Below the pieces are notes generated by a model, which was not told where the DNA came from, did no database searches, and saw nothing but the letters and a program-made list of their open reading frames with translations. From JAJZKE01 sp963762395 (GTDB lineage: Bacteria; Patescibacteriota; Saccharimonadia; Saccharimonadales; UBA4665): a DNA stretch of 64,000 bases. The position numbers were made by a program, and so were the translations under genes. Every line of letters starts with the position of its first letter. The first letter of the stretch is position 1. Of the stretch, positions 1-8,210 are shown piece by piece. The stretch lies in the NCBI GenBank assembly GCA_963762395.1, contig CAVXKL010000001.1:186001-250000 (forward strand). The letters are read 5' to 3'.

Positions 1-27
1 ATCCAGCTGGTAATTTAGGAGGAATAT

Positions 28-432
28 ATGAATAGCCAATCATCTACCGACCCAATAGCGGACATGCTAAGCAGAATACGTAATGCCATTGCTGTTAATA
101 AGACAGAAATTATTCTGCCACACAGTCGCATTAAAGAAGCTGTTGCTATACTGTTAGTTGAGAATAATTTCATTGACGGAGTTAAGGTTGAAGGCGATAA
201 GACGTCAAAGATACTAACTCTAGCATTAAACCGTGATTCATCGATAGCTAGAATCACCGAAATAGCTAAGTTATCCCGTCCCGGCAAAAGAACATATGTT
301 AACTCTAAAGAAATCCCTGTAGTTAAACAGGGCCGGGGAATGGTAATATTATCTACCTCTAAAGGTGTAATGACCGGCGATCAGGCTAAGAGCGAACACG
401 TCGGCGGAGAATTAATCTGTCAGGTATATTAA
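28..432 (+). CDS. rpsH: 30S ribosomal protein S8
   Basis: S8 binds the central domain of 16S rRNA and, in well-studied bacteria, represses the spc operon. The 134-residue product has the family N-terminus (DPIADMLSRIRNA) and the C-terminal block GEL-ICQVY, at normal family length. An AGGAGG ribosome site at 17-22 fits the ATG at 28. It is followed without a gap by rplF, in the order S8-L6-L18-S5-L15 of the spc operon. The upstream part of the operon lies outside the window. Confidence 0.98.
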   Translation: MNSQSSTDPIADMLSRIRNAIAVNKTEIILPHSRIKEAVAILLVENNFIDGVKVEGDKTSKILTLALNRDSSIARITEIAKLSRPGKRTYVNSKEIPVVKQGRGMVILSTSKGVMTGDQAKSEHVGGELICQVY

Positions 433-972
433 ATGAGTAGAATTGGCAAACAACCTATAAAAGTTCCTAGCGGTGTCACGGTCGACATTGGCAGGGATAA
501 TATTGTCGTTAATGGCCCGAAGGGATCATTAAGCCAGTTCATGATGCCAGTGCTAAAAGTTAGCCAAGTTGAAGATAATATAATTATCGAACGAAAAAAT
601 GAAGACCAGAAAACGGTTGCTAAGCATGGCCTGATGAGAAGCCTCGTTAATAACCTGGTTGATGGTGTAACAGTCGGTTTTTCTAAGAAACTGGAGATAA
701 ATGGTGTTGGTTATAGGGTAAACCTACAAGGCCAAACGCTTAAGCTAAGTGTCGGCTTATCTCATGATATTATTTATACAATCCCCGAGGGTATAAACAT
801 ATCAATTGAACAAAATATAATAACCGTTAGTGGCAACTCCAAGCAGCAAGTCGGACAAGTTACTGCTGAGATCAGGACAATTAAGAAACCGGAACCATAT
901 AAAGGTAAGGGAATTAAATATGTAGGTGAACATGTTATTCACAAAAGCGGTAAAAGCGCTAAGGAAAAATAA
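433..972 (+). CDS. rplF: 50S ribosomal protein L6
   Basis: L6 binds 23S rRNA near the sarcin-ricin loop and the factor-binding site. The 179-residue product begins MSRIGKQPI and carries the C-terminal signature PEPYKGKGIKY (about residues 155-165), both diagnostic. Its ATG abuts the rpsH stop codon, so translational coupling is likely. Length is normal for the family. Confidence 0.98.
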   Translation: MSRIGKQPIKVPSGVTVDIGRDNIVVNGPKGSLSQFMMPVLKVSQVEDNIIIERKNEDQKTVAKHGLMRSLVNNLVDGVTVGFSKKLEINGVGYRVNLQGQTLKLSVGLSHDIIYTIPEGINISIEQNIITVSGNSKQQVGQVTAEIRTIKKPEPYKGKGIKYVGEHVIHKSGKSAKEK

Positions 973-974
973 CG

Positions 975-1331
975 ATGGATAATCTAAAGCACAATTTAGC
1001 CAACCGAAAGAGACGCAAACTTCGAGTTAGGAGTATTGTTAAAGGCAGCGAATCAAGACCCAGACTATCTGTCTTCATTAGCCACCGTCACGTAACGGCT
1101 CAGTTGATCGATGACAATACCAGCCGAACTTTAGCCTATTCGACATCGATTGGTAAAAAAAACATGCCGGCTAATATAACCGAGAGAGCTAAGTGGGTTG
1201 GTGTTGACATAGCTAAGAAGGCTAATGCAAAGAAACTCAATAGAGCAGTCTTAGATAGAAATGGTAAGCTTTACCACGGCCGAGTTGCTGCCCTGGCCGA
1301 TGCCGCTCGTAAATCAGGATTGGAGATATAA
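975..1331 (+). CDS. rplR: 50S ribosomal protein L18
   Basis: L18 binds 5S rRNA and helps place it in the central protuberance. The 118-residue product has the basic N-terminus NRKRRKLRVR, the RPRLSVF block near residue 30 and the C-terminal segment YHGRVAALADAAR. It starts 2 nt after rplF, and its TAA stop overlaps the rpsE ATG by one base (TAATG), the tight packing seen across this operon. Confidence 0.98.
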   Translation: MDNLKHNLANRKRRKLRVRSIVKGSESRPRLSVFISHRHVTAQLIDDNTSRTLAYSTSIGKKNMPANITERAKWVGVDIAKKANAKKLNRAVLDRNGKLYHGRVAALADAARKSGLEI

Positions 1332-1909
1332 TGGACACAGATCAATCGAATAAGAACCGTAAACGGACTCAGCGAAGAGAAATTGTCGAAGAAAAACAGT
1401 TCGATGAACGAACCGTCCAGGTAGACCGTGTCGCTCGAGTAGTTAAGGGTGGCCGAAGGTTTAGATTTAGGGCATTAGTCGTTGTTGGCGACCGTAAGAA
1501 CCGTGTCGGTGTCGGCAGCGCCAAAGGCGCCGATGTTACTGCCGCTGTTAGTAAGGCTACTGAAGTCGCTAAAAAACATTTTATCTCCGTTAAATTATAC
1601 AAAGGCACACTACCCCATGAAGTTGAATCGAAGATTGGCGGTGCTAAGATCTTACTTAAACCTGCCAGTCCGGGGACGGGCGTTATTGCCGGTGGTGTTG
1701 TTAGAGCGGTCTTAGAAGCAGCAGGAGTATCTAACGCCTTGACAAAATCACTTGGTTCATCCAACAAAACTAATCTTGCCTATGCCACTATCGATGCTCT
1801 TGGCAAAATTAAACCAGCAGACGAATGGATAACTAGAATGAAGAAACCAGAAGCAGAAACTAAAGCTACTAAAATAGTGGCAACCAAAAAGACCAAGGAA
1901 AGTAAATGA
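1331..1909 (+). CDS. rpsE: 30S ribosomal protein S5
   Basis: S5 sits at the mRNA entry and decoding region of the 30S subunit. The 192-residue product has an N-terminal double-stranded-RNA-binding domain (VVKGGRRFRFRALVVVGD at about 36-53) and a C-terminal domain with the PASPGTGVIAGG loop, where ram and spectinomycin mutations map in E. coli. The C-terminal tail is lysine-rich. The next gene is rplO with no rpmD (L30) between, a known CPR trait. Confidence 0.98.
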   Translation: MDTDQSNKNRKRTQRREIVEEKQFDERTVQVDRVARVVKGGRRFRFRALVVVGDRKNRVGVGSAKGADVTAAVSKATEVAKKHFISVKLYKGTLPHEVESKIGGAKILLKPASPGTGVIAGGVVRAVLEAAGVSNALTKSLGSSNKTNLAYATIDALGKIKPADEWITRMKKPEAETKATKIVATKKTKESK

Positions 1910-2379
1910 AATATCACGAACTAAATTTATCTCATGACAAAAAGCCTAAAAGAGTCGGCCGTGGTATTGCCGGTGGTCAAGGTAAAACAGCCGGACGTGG
2001 CACTAAAGGACAAAAATCCAGAACAGGATTTAGCGTCAGGCCAGGTTTTAGCGGCGGACAAAACCCGCTCATGCAGCAGTTACCGAAGCTACCAGGCTTT
2101 AGATCATTAAAAGATAAGGCGGAAATAGTTAAAGTTGGTGCACTTTCTTCAGTTAAATCTAAAGAAATAGACGCTTATACACTTGCTGACCAGGGCCTTA
2201 CTTCCAGCCCGTACGCCAGAGTAAAACTACTGGCTGGCGGTAAACTGACGGATCCTAAAACAGTTAAGCTGTCTGATGCTAGTGTCGGAGCCATAGATCA
2301 GCTGAATAAGGCTGGCGGTAGCTTTGAAAAAGTTGAGCATCCTCTAAGACCAGCCAAGAACTCTGACAGTATAAAATAA
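1906..2379 (+). CDS. rplO: 50S ribosomal protein L15
   Basis: L15 is a late-assembly 50S protein. The 157-residue product has the glycine- and lysine-rich N-terminus (VGRGIAGGQGKTAGRGTKGQ) and the RPGFSGGQNPL block. The ATG overlaps the rpsE stop by 4 nt (ATGA), so the two are probably translationally coupled. There is no L30 gene before it. About 50 nt separate it from secY. Confidence 0.97.
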   Translation: MKYHELNLSHDKKPKRVGRGIAGGQGKTAGRGTKGQKSRTGFSVRPGFSGGQNPLMQQLPKLPGFRSLKDKAEIVKVGALSSVKSKEIDAYTLADQGLTSSPYARVKLLAGGKLTDPKTVKLSDASVGAIDQLNKAGGSFEKVEHPLRPAKNSDSIK

Positions 2380-2430
2380 ATTTGGTAGACTATATAAGAT
2401 AAAACTCTCCGTGGAGGGAATCATTAGATA

Positions 2431-3927
2431 ATGAATTGGAAGATAATCTGGCGATCACTAAGCCATAGCGACATGCGCAAGAAGATCTTGGCAGTCCTTG
2501 GCATATTGTTAATTTTTAGAATACTCGCCCAGCTGCCAGTACCAATAGCTAATCCGCAGGCTCTGCACCAAGTCCTCCAGAATTTATTTAACTCAAAAAA
2601 CAGCCCGCAGTTTTTAAGCTTTATTAACGTCCTATCTGGCGGCGCACTAGCTAATTTCTCAATAATGATTGCCGGCCTTGGCCCGTTCATTAATGCCTCT
2701 ATTATTATGCAGCTTCTGACTAAAGCCATACCCAAACTTGAAGCACTCCATAAAGAAGGTGAATTTGGCCAAAAGAAGATTAACCAATACACCCGTATCC
2801 TGACCCTTCCACTGGCCATGATTCAGTCTGTCGGCTCAATCTTTTTAATTAGAGAGGCTGCCCAAAGTTTAGGCGGTGCTGGAAATATTACGGCTAATAC
2901 GTCGATCATGCAGTGGGTTTTAATGGTGGCTGCGTTAACCGGCGGTTCAATGCTTCTTATGTGGCTTGGTGAGCTTGTAACTGAACAAAGTCTTGGTAAT
3001 GGTATATCGCTAATCATAACCGTCGGTATTGTCAGCCGTCTACCTTCTAATATCCAGAACATTATTGGATCTGTGGTCGATGGTAAAAAGCACTGGAAAG
3101 TCTTCGGACATAGCGTTGCCTTTAATAATGACGCCTTAATCTATACGGCGATCATAATAGTGTCTATCGTTATTCTAACGTGGCTAGTGGTCATGCTAAA
3201 CGAGGCGGCGAGAAACTTAACGGTGAACTATGCTAAAAGGGTCCAAGGCAACCGGGCCTATGGCGGCATAACGACCACGCTGCCCGTAAAACTAATAACG
3301 GCCGGCGTTATACCTATTATATTTGCTGTGGCCTTTTTAAGTGTGCCTAGCTTTGGAGGTGAGCTTTTAACTGGCATTCATGGCGGCCAGTGGGCGCATA
3401 TTGGCAAAGATCTTACAACCTGGTTCCAGGCTCCGTCTGCGACCAGCTTTAGAACCGAAGGCTTTGTGGCTTACATCTACCCGATAACATATTTCCTGTT
3501 GGTCTTTGTATTTACATTCTTTTACACATCGATCACCTTCAATTCAAAGGAGATAGCTGAAAACCTGCATAAACAAGGCGGCTTTATTGAAGGTATCAGA
3601 GGCGGTGAGCAAACAGAGAAGTATCTATCTAAAATTGTCAACAGACTAACTCTATTTGGGGCTATTTCTTTGGGTTTACTGGCGCTATTGCCAATTATTG
3701 CTCAGCTGTTTGTAAAAGTTAGCATTACAATTGGTGGTACTAGTATCTTGATATTGGTATCTGTCGCCCTATTAACCCTGAGAGCAGTTGAATCTAAGGC
3801 ACTAATGGTAACCTATGACCAATACTCCCAGCCAGATTTCTTTTACGATCCGGTAACGGGTGCTGAAGCAGCTACTGGCGCCAGAGAACTTAGGTTCATA
3901 CCAAAGTTTAGAAGACGAAAACAGTAG
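2431..3927 (+). CDS. secY: Preprotein translocase channel subunit SecY
   Basis: SecY forms the membrane channel through which SecA-driven preproteins are exported. The 498-residue product has about ten hydrophobic segments, the plug/TM2 region LSGGALANFSIMIAGLGPFI and the cytoplasmic loop VQGNRAYGGITTTLPVK. It is somewhat longer than E. coli SecY (443), the extra length lying in periplasmic loops. A GGAGGG site lies 12 nt before the ATG. Its partner SecE is encoded at 23.9 kb. adk and map, often found between secY and infA, are absent here. Confidence 0.98.
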   Translation: MNWKIIWRSLSHSDMRKKILAVLGILLIFRILAQLPVPIANPQALHQVLQNLFNSKNSPQFLSFINVLSGGALANFSIMIAGLGPFINASIIMQLLTKAIPKLEALHKEGEFGQKKINQYTRILTLPLAMIQSVGSIFLIREAAQSLGGAGNITANTSIMQWVLMVAALTGGSMLLMWLGELVTEQSLGNGISLIITVGIVSRLPSNIQNIIGSVVDGKKHWKVFGHSVAFNNDALIYTAIIIVSIVILTWLVVMLNEAARNLTVNYAKRVQGNRAYGGITTTLPVKLITAGVIPIIFAVAFLSVPSFGGELLTGIHGGQWAHIGKDLTTWFQAPSATSFRTEGFVAYIYPITYFLLVFVFTFFYTSITFNSKEIAENLHKQGGFIEGIRGGEQTEKYLSKIVNRLTLFGAISLGLLALLPIIAQLFVKVSITIGGTSILILVSVALLTLRAVESKALMVTYDQYSQPDFFYDPVTGAEAATGARELRFIPKFRRRKQ

Positions 3928-3996
3928 CTAAAGAAGGTAGGGTATAGATATATCTACCGCAAATTGCAATCATGGGGAAAACTCTTAAATTAACAC

Positions 3997-4025
3997 TTTA
4001 CACTATCTGTTTGGCTTGATATAAT
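3997..4025 (+). promoter_or_regulatory. Sigma-70-type promoter of infA-rpmJ-rpsM operon
   Basis: TTTACA at 3997-4002 and TATAAT at 4020-4025, exactly 17 nt apart, in the 115-nt gap between secY and infA. The infA ATG is 17 nt past the -10 box, giving a leader of roughly 10 nt with no Shine-Dalgarno motif. This suggests the alpha-operon half is transcribed separately from the spc half. Confidence 0.75.
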
Positions 4026-4042
4026 GATAGGCTGTTATATTT

Positions 4043-4264
4043 ATGACTGCAAATAAGGAAGTAATTGAGTTAAGCGGCACAATAGTTGAGACCTTACCGG
4101 GTACTCAATTTAGGGTCGAACTCGAAAACGGTCATAAGATTATAGCTCATGTCGCCGGTAAGATGAGGAAACATTTTATCCGCATCGTACCCGGTGATAG
4201 CGTGACGGTTGAATTGACACCTTATGATCTTACAAAGGGTCGTATAACCTATCGCAAAGGATAA
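4043..4264 (+). CDS. infA: Translation initiation factor IF-1
   Basis: IF-1 binds the 30S A site during initiation. The 73-residue product is a single OB-fold with the family core ELENGHKIIAHVAGKMRKHFIRI and GDSVTVELTPYDLTKGRI. Length is normal. It has its own strong promoter (3997-4025) and a short leader. It is followed by rpmJ and rpsM, the usual neighbours. Confidence 0.98.
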   Translation: MTANKEVIELSGTIVETLPGTQFRVELENGHKIIAHVAGKMRKHFIRIVPGDSVTVELTPYDLTKGRITYRKG

Positions 4265-4312
4265 TATTAAGGCAGAGTGTCATTTACTCGCATATAAGGA
4301 GCAATGATCCGC

Positions 4313-4429
4313 ATGAAAGTGCGTGCTAGTGTAAAGAAGATATCTCCCGACGATAAAATAGTCCGTCGTAAGGGTCGTATTTACGTTATTAACAAACTTA
4401 AGCCAAGACACAAGCAGAGGCAAGGATAA
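4313..4429 (+). CDS. rpmJ: 50S ribosomal protein L36, cysteine-free form
   Basis: A 38-residue ORF starting MKVRASVKKI and ending KPRHKQRQG, clearly L36. The cysteines of the usual zinc knuckle are absent: the CxxC positions after KKI read SPDD, and the later Cys is replaced by Asn. It is therefore a C-minus L36 that should not bind zinc. The ATG at 4313 was preferred over the in-frame ATG at 4304 because it gives the conserved N-terminus and a workable distance (11 nt) from AAGGAG at 4296-4301; the upstream ATG is only 2 nt from it. Confidence 0.95.
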   Translation: MKVRASVKKISPDDKIVRRKGRIYVINKLKPRHKQRQG

Positions 4430-4431
4430 AA

Positions 4432-4818
4432 GTGGCTAGACTATCTGGTGTCACCATTCCAAACGACAAGCAGCTGTGGGTTGCTTTGACATATGTTCAC
4501 GGTATTGGCCGTAAATCCAGCTACAACATCCTAGAAAGAGCTAATGTTGATCCAACTGTCCGGGTCAAAAACTTAACTGATGCTGAAATATCTCGAATCC
4601 AAGAAGTTATTACCAATAATTTTATTGTTGAAGGCGAATTGCAAAGAATCGTTTCCGGCAATATTAAACGCCTTAAAGATATTAAATCTTACCGTGGGCT
4701 TAGACATATTGCTAGCTTACCAACACGCGGTCAAAGAACAAGAACTAATGCCCGTACCAGACGAGGTAAGAGAGTGACTGTTGGCGGAACAGCTAAGAGA
4801 GTAGCAACGAAGACCTAA
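4432..4818 (+). CDS. rpsM: 30S ribosomal protein S13
   Basis: S13 sits in the 30S head and contacts the 50S subunit and P-site tRNA. The 128-residue product has the helix-two-turn-helix core (YVHGIGRKSSYNIL) and the C-terminal tail RGQRTRTNARTRRGK that reaches the tRNA. GTG start, 2 nt after the rpmJ stop. Normal family length. Confidence 0.98.
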   Translation: MARLSGVTIPNDKQLWVALTYVHGIGRKSSYNILERANVDPTVRVKNLTDAEISRIQEVITNNFIVEGELQRIVSGNIKRLKDIKSYRGLRHIASLPTRGQRTRTNARTRRGKRVTVGGTAKRVATKT

Positions 4819-4829
4819 AAGGGATATAT

Positions 4830-5291
4830 ATGGCAGAACAAGAAGTTAAAGAACAAATTACCGCTAACGAATCAGTCGAGACAGATATTCCAGCTGTCGT
4901 CGAAACTAAACCGGCAAAAAGGAAAAAGAAAGCTAAACGTAGCGTCCCAGTTGGACAAGCTCACATTTCGGCCAGTTTCAATAACACTATAGTTACCTTT
5001 ACGGACACTAAGGGTAATGTTTTATCTGCCTCTAGCGCCGGTGCGAATGGCTTTAGGGGCTCTAAAAAAGGCACTGCGTATGCTGCTCAGATCGCTAGTG
5101 AATCAGCCGGCCAGGTCGCTAAATCCCAGTTCGGTATGACTAAAGCAGATATTTATGTAAAGGGTATAGGCATGGGCCGAGATTCAGCCATCAGAGCAAT
5201 TTCTAACTTAAACATTCAGATTGAAAACGTTATAGACGTAACTGGTGTAGCCCATGGTGGCGCCAGACCCAGGAAGGCTAGAAGGGTATAA
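4830..5291 (+). CDS. rpsK: 30S ribosomal protein S11
   Basis: S11 lines the 30S platform near the mRNA exit. Residues about 35-153 are the conserved S11 fold (GQAHISASFNNTIVTFTD; DVTGVAHGGARPRKARRV). The first ~30 residues are an extra acidic then lysine-rich extension (EVKEQITANESVETDIPAVV followed by KPAKRKKKAKR) that E. coli S11 lacks. It lies between rpsM and rpsD as usual. Confidence 0.98.
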   Translation: MAEQEVKEQITANESVETDIPAVVETKPAKRKKKAKRSVPVGQAHISASFNNTIVTFTDTKGNVLSASSAGANGFRGSKKGTAYAAQIASESAGQVAKSQFGMTKADIYVKGIGMGRDSAIRAISNLNIQIENVIDVTGVAHGGARPRKARRV

Positions 5292-5293
5292 AT

Positions 5294-5914
5294 ATGGCCA
5301 GAGACAGAAGCTCAATTGTTAAACAAAGCCGCCGCGAAGGCTATGCTCTTCATCCCAAAGCCCATAAAGCCCTAGTAAAGAGGTCAGCAACGCCGGGATA
5401 TAATAACTCAGCTCGCCCAAACAGCAACCGTGGCAGTCAATATTCTATCCAGCTTAGAGAAAAACAGAAGGTCAAGAGGCTATATGGCTTACTTGAACGA
5501 CAATTTAGTAAACTAATGGCCGAAGCCAGTCGAACTAAGGGAGAATCCGGCGAGACACTTCTCAAACTGTTGGAACAGCGATCAGATAACGTCATTTATC
5601 GAGCCGGCTTTGCTCCTAGTCGAAAGTCTGCCAGACAATTAATAACTCACGGCCATTTCGAATTAAATGGCAGCCGAGTAGATATACCAAGTCTAAGATT
5701 GATCCCGGGTGATAAAATCGTCTTAAGGAAACATAGTGCATTAAGCGGCTATTTTAAGAACTTGGACGAAACGTCGCCAGCTCCAGCCGAAATACCAGCA
5801 TGGCTCAAAGTCAATCGTAAAAAGGTTGAGGTTAGTGTCACTAGTTACCCGACTAGAGAAGATGCTGAGCCAGATATTAATGAACAGCTAATAGTTGAAT
5901 ACTATTCACGTTAA
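5294..5914 (+). CDS. rpsD: 30S ribosomal protein S4
   Basis: S4 is a primary 16S rRNA binder and assembly initiator. The 206-residue protein has the S4 RNA-binding domain around residues 95-155 (RSDNVIYRAGFAPSRKSARQLITHGHF). The N-terminal zinc-binding cysteines found in some S4 proteins are absent, as in E. coli. It lies 2 nt after rpsK and before rpoA. Confidence 0.98.
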   Translation: MARDRSSIVKQSRREGYALHPKAHKALVKRSATPGYNNSARPNSNRGSQYSIQLREKQKVKRLYGLLERQFSKLMAEASRTKGESGETLLKLLEQRSDNVIYRAGFAPSRKSARQLITHGHFELNGSRVDIPSLRLIPGDKIVLRKHSALSGYFKNLDETSPAPAEIPAWLKVNRKKVEVSVTSYPTREDAEPDINEQLIVEYYSR

Positions 5915-5933
5915 AGAGGAGGTCAGTAAATAA

Positions 5934-6884
5934 ATGTCAAACATAATTCATACCCCAGGTATCGTCAACGTCGACGATCACAGCGCGACTTCAGCAACCT
6001 TTACCATTGAACCACTGCACAGTGGTTATGGTATGACGCTGGGCAACTCGCTAAGACGTGTACTTCTGTCCAGCATAGCCGGGGCGGCTGTAACGGCCTT
6101 TAAAATTGAGGGAATTGTCCATGAATTCACTGATGTTAAGGGTATTAAAGAAGATGTCGTCGACATCATGCTTAATCTTAAAGGCATCCGTTTTAGGGTC
6201 TATGGCAGTGAACCGCAAACTCTCAGAATAGTTAAAAAAGGAAAGGGTGCAGTAACAGCTAAAGACATTGAGACTAATGCCGATGTTGAAATAGTTAACC
6301 CGGAACATGTGATCGCCACTATTGACGAAGCTAAAGCATCTCTAACAATGGACATCTTGGTTGAAGTTGAAAGAGGCTATAGAACGATAGAAGAAGGAAC
6401 CTTAAAGAAACCAAGCGACATGATCGCCATTGATGCTATTTTTAGCCCGGTACTGAGAGTTAGATACAAAGTTGAAAACACCCGCGTTGGCCAGGTCACA
6501 GATCTAGACAAACTACTTCTAACAATCGACACCGACGGCACCATTACTCCTCGCGACGCTTTTGAAGAGGCAGCAGCCATCTTAGTTAACCAATACACGG
6601 CACTAGCTGGTAAAACACGAGTTGAGGTTGCTGAGCCCAATCAGGGCATGGTTGGTGATGACAATTACGACCAAGGTGCTAACGGCGATGAAATGTCTGC
6701 CCTGAATACCTCCATTGAAGACCTGAGCTTGTCAGCTAGAACAACTAACGCCCTAATTAATAACGACATTCATACTATCCGAGATCTATTTGCCCTAAAC
6801 GACGCCGAACTTAAAGATCTTAAAGGCTTTGGCCTTAAGGCTCTCGATGAAGTTAAAGAGAAAATGGCAGAATTGGAACTATAA
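5934..6884 (+). CDS. rpoA: RNA polymerase alpha subunit
   Basis: Alpha dimerises to nucleate RNA polymerase assembly; its C-terminal domain binds UP elements and activators. The 316-residue product has an N-terminal domain with GYGMTLGNSLRRVLLSSIAGAA (about 31-52) and a C-terminal HhH-type domain (IEDLSLSARTTNALINNDI; LKGFGLKALDEVKEKM). A GAGGAGG-type ribosome site precedes the ATG. rplQ starts directly after its stop. Confidence 0.98.
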   Translation: MSNIIHTPGIVNVDDHSATSATFTIEPLHSGYGMTLGNSLRRVLLSSIAGAAVTAFKIEGIVHEFTDVKGIKEDVVDIMLNLKGIRFRVYGSEPQTLRIVKKGKGAVTAKDIETNADVEIVNPEHVIATIDEAKASLTMDILVEVERGYRTIEEGTLKKPSDMIAIDAIFSPVLRVRYKVENTRVGQVTDLDKLLLTIDTDGTITPRDAFEEAAAILVNQYTALAGKTRVEVAEPNQGMVGDDNYDQGANGDEMSALNTSIEDLSLSARTTNALINNDIHTIRDLFALNDAELKDLKGFGLKALDEVKEKMAELEL

Positions 6885-7328
6885 ATGCATCGACACGGCT
6901 ATCAAGGTAAAAAACTGCACCGCGAGCGCGATCAGCGTCGAGCTCTAATGAAAGGTCTCGCTGATTCACTCGTTAAATATGAGTCAATTGAAACTACCTT
7001 GCCTAAGGCCAAAGAAATAGTTCCATATATGGAAAAACTAATTACTAAGGCTAAAAAAGGTGATCTTCATAGCCGCAGGCAAGTAATCCGCGGCTTGTCG
7101 ACAATTGAAAGCGCCCACAAACTAGTCGATAATATGGCACCGCAAATGAAAAACAGGACCTCAGGTCACTTGCGAATTAAACTCTCAACTGTTAGGCGCG
7201 GCGACAATAGCCAGTTGGCAGTTGTCAGTTTTGTTGATGAAAAGATAGCCAAAAAACCTGAGTCAAAACCGGCAGCCATAAAACCAAAAGAAACTAAACC
7301 GACTGAAAAAACTAAGGACACCAAGTGA
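6885..7328 (+). CDS. rplQ: 50S ribosomal protein L17
   Basis: L17 lies near the peptide exit tunnel. The 147-residue product starts MHRHGYQGKKLHRERDQRRA, the family signature, and residues 1-116 are the conserved domain. A Lys/Pro-rich tail of about 30 residues follows. Its TGA stop overlaps the GTG start of rplM, showing that UGA is read as stop in this genome. Confidence 0.97.
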   Translation: MHRHGYQGKKLHRERDQRRALMKGLADSLVKYESIETTLPKAKEIVPYMEKLITKAKKGDLHSRRQVIRGLSTIESAHKLVDNMAPQMKNRTSGHLRIKLSTVRRGDNSQLAVVSFVDEKIAKKPESKPAAIKPKETKPTEKTKDTK

Positions 7329-7771
7329 AAACATATTCAGCCAAACCAAGCGAAGTAACGCGAAAATGGTACATTATTGACGCCACGGATGCGCCGCTAG
7401 GTAGAATATCCACTGTTGCTGCCAGTTTACTACTAGGTAAGGGTAAGCCTCAGTTTACTAAACATATTGACTGCGGTGACTACGTTATTATCTTAAACGC
7501 CAAAGACTTAGTTGTCAGCGGCAACAAGCTAAAAACTAAGAAGTATTATCATCATAGCCAGCATCCTGGCGGTCTTAGAGAAAGATCTCTAGAGGATCAG
7601 TTAGACCTAGACCCAATAAAAGTAATAAGGCACTCTGTTCGCGGTATGCTGCCGGATAATAAGCTCCTTGATGGGCGGCTGTCTAGGCTTAAGATCTACG
7701 TCGACGACCAACATAAGCATGACCCTCAGAAACCTGAAATCATTACCCTAGGAGAAAATGATGGCAAATAA
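7325..7771 (+). CDS. rplM: 50S ribosomal protein L13
   Basis: L13 is an early 50S assembly protein. The 148-residue product has the family blocks KWYIIDATDAPLGRIST, DCGDYVIILNA and KYYHHSQHPGGL. GTG start overlaps the rplQ stop by 4 nt. Its 3' end overlaps rpsI, the usual partner; the coding overlap is 11 nt if rpsI starts at 7761. Confidence 0.98.
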   Translation: MKTYSAKPSEVTRKWYIIDATDAPLGRISTVAASLLLGKGKPQFTKHIDCGDYVIILNAKDLVVSGNKLKTKKYYHHSQHPGGLRERSLEDQLDLDPIKVIRHSVRGMLPDNKLLDGRLSRLKIYVDDQHKHDPQKPEIITLGENDGK

Positions 7772-8159
7772 CAGTTATTTTTACGGCTTAGGCAGACGAA
7801 GGAGTTCCACGGCCCGTGTTAGATTAATCCGTGGTAAAGGCCATATTGTAATTAACGGCCAGCCAGTTGAAGAATATGTTAATGGTTCTAAATACCTTCT
7901 CAATAAGCTAAATCAGCCATTTAGCGCTCTTGACATAAGTAACGACTTTGATATATCGGCAGTTGTAGCTGGCGGTGGTCAAAACAGCCAAATAGAAGCA
8001 ATCAGACTAGGTATCGCTAAGAGTTTGACGGTCTTAAATGAAGACTATAAGCAGACTCTAAAAAGGGCCGATCTGCTAAGCCGTGATTCTCGCGACAAAG
8101 AAAGAAAGAAATTCGGTCTACGCGGCGCCCGTAAGCAACGCCAATTCACCAAGCGTTAA
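7761..8159 (+). CDS. rpsI: 30S ribosomal protein S9
   Basis: S9 places its basic C-terminal tail at the P-site tRNA. The 132-residue product shows YFYGLGRRRSSTARVRL near the N-terminus and the tail GLRGARKQRQFTKR, whose final KR is typical. Two ATGs are in tandem (7758 and 7761); the second is preferred because AGGAG at 7750-7754 then has a 6-nt spacing. The gene overlaps rplM. It ends the ribosomal superoperon. Confidence 0.97.
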   Translation: MANNSYFYGLGRRRSSTARVRLIRGKGHIVINGQPVEEYVNGSKYLLNKLNQPFSALDISNDFDISAVVAGGGQNSQIEAIRLGIAKSLTVLNEDYKQTLKRADLLSRDSRDKERKKFGLRGARKQRQFTKR

Positions 8160-8185
8160 GCTTAGTTTTTTAGTCTAGTATTTAA

Positions 8186-8209
8186 TTCTTAGGATATAAT
8201 ATCTAAGAA
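8186..8209 (+). promoter_or_regulatory. trpS promoter -10 box inside a perfect dyad
   Basis: TATAAT at 8195-8200 lies 10 nt before the trpS ATG, so the transcript should have almost no leader. A perfect 7-bp inverted repeat, TTCTTAG (8186-8192) and CTAAGAA (8203-8209), is centred on the -10 box with a 10-nt spacer. The geometry suggests a repressor operator; no regulator can be named. Confidence 0.5.
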
Positions 8210-8210
8210 C

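Noticed and set aside
1369..1767. Antisense ORF of 132 residues opposite rpsE
   Set aside because: It lies wholly inside a conserved ribosomal-protein gene, has no promoter or ribosome site, and its composition mirrors the sense codons.
1906..2379. Missing L30 gene as an assembly gap
   Set aside because: rpsE and rplO overlap by 4 nt with intact ends, so the absence is genuine and typical of CPR genomes.
7326..7328. UGA as a sense codon (Gly or Trp) as in some CPR lineages
   Set aside because: UGA terminates rplQ, trpS and several other genes at family-typical lengths, and the only tRNA-Trp seen has anticodon CCA.
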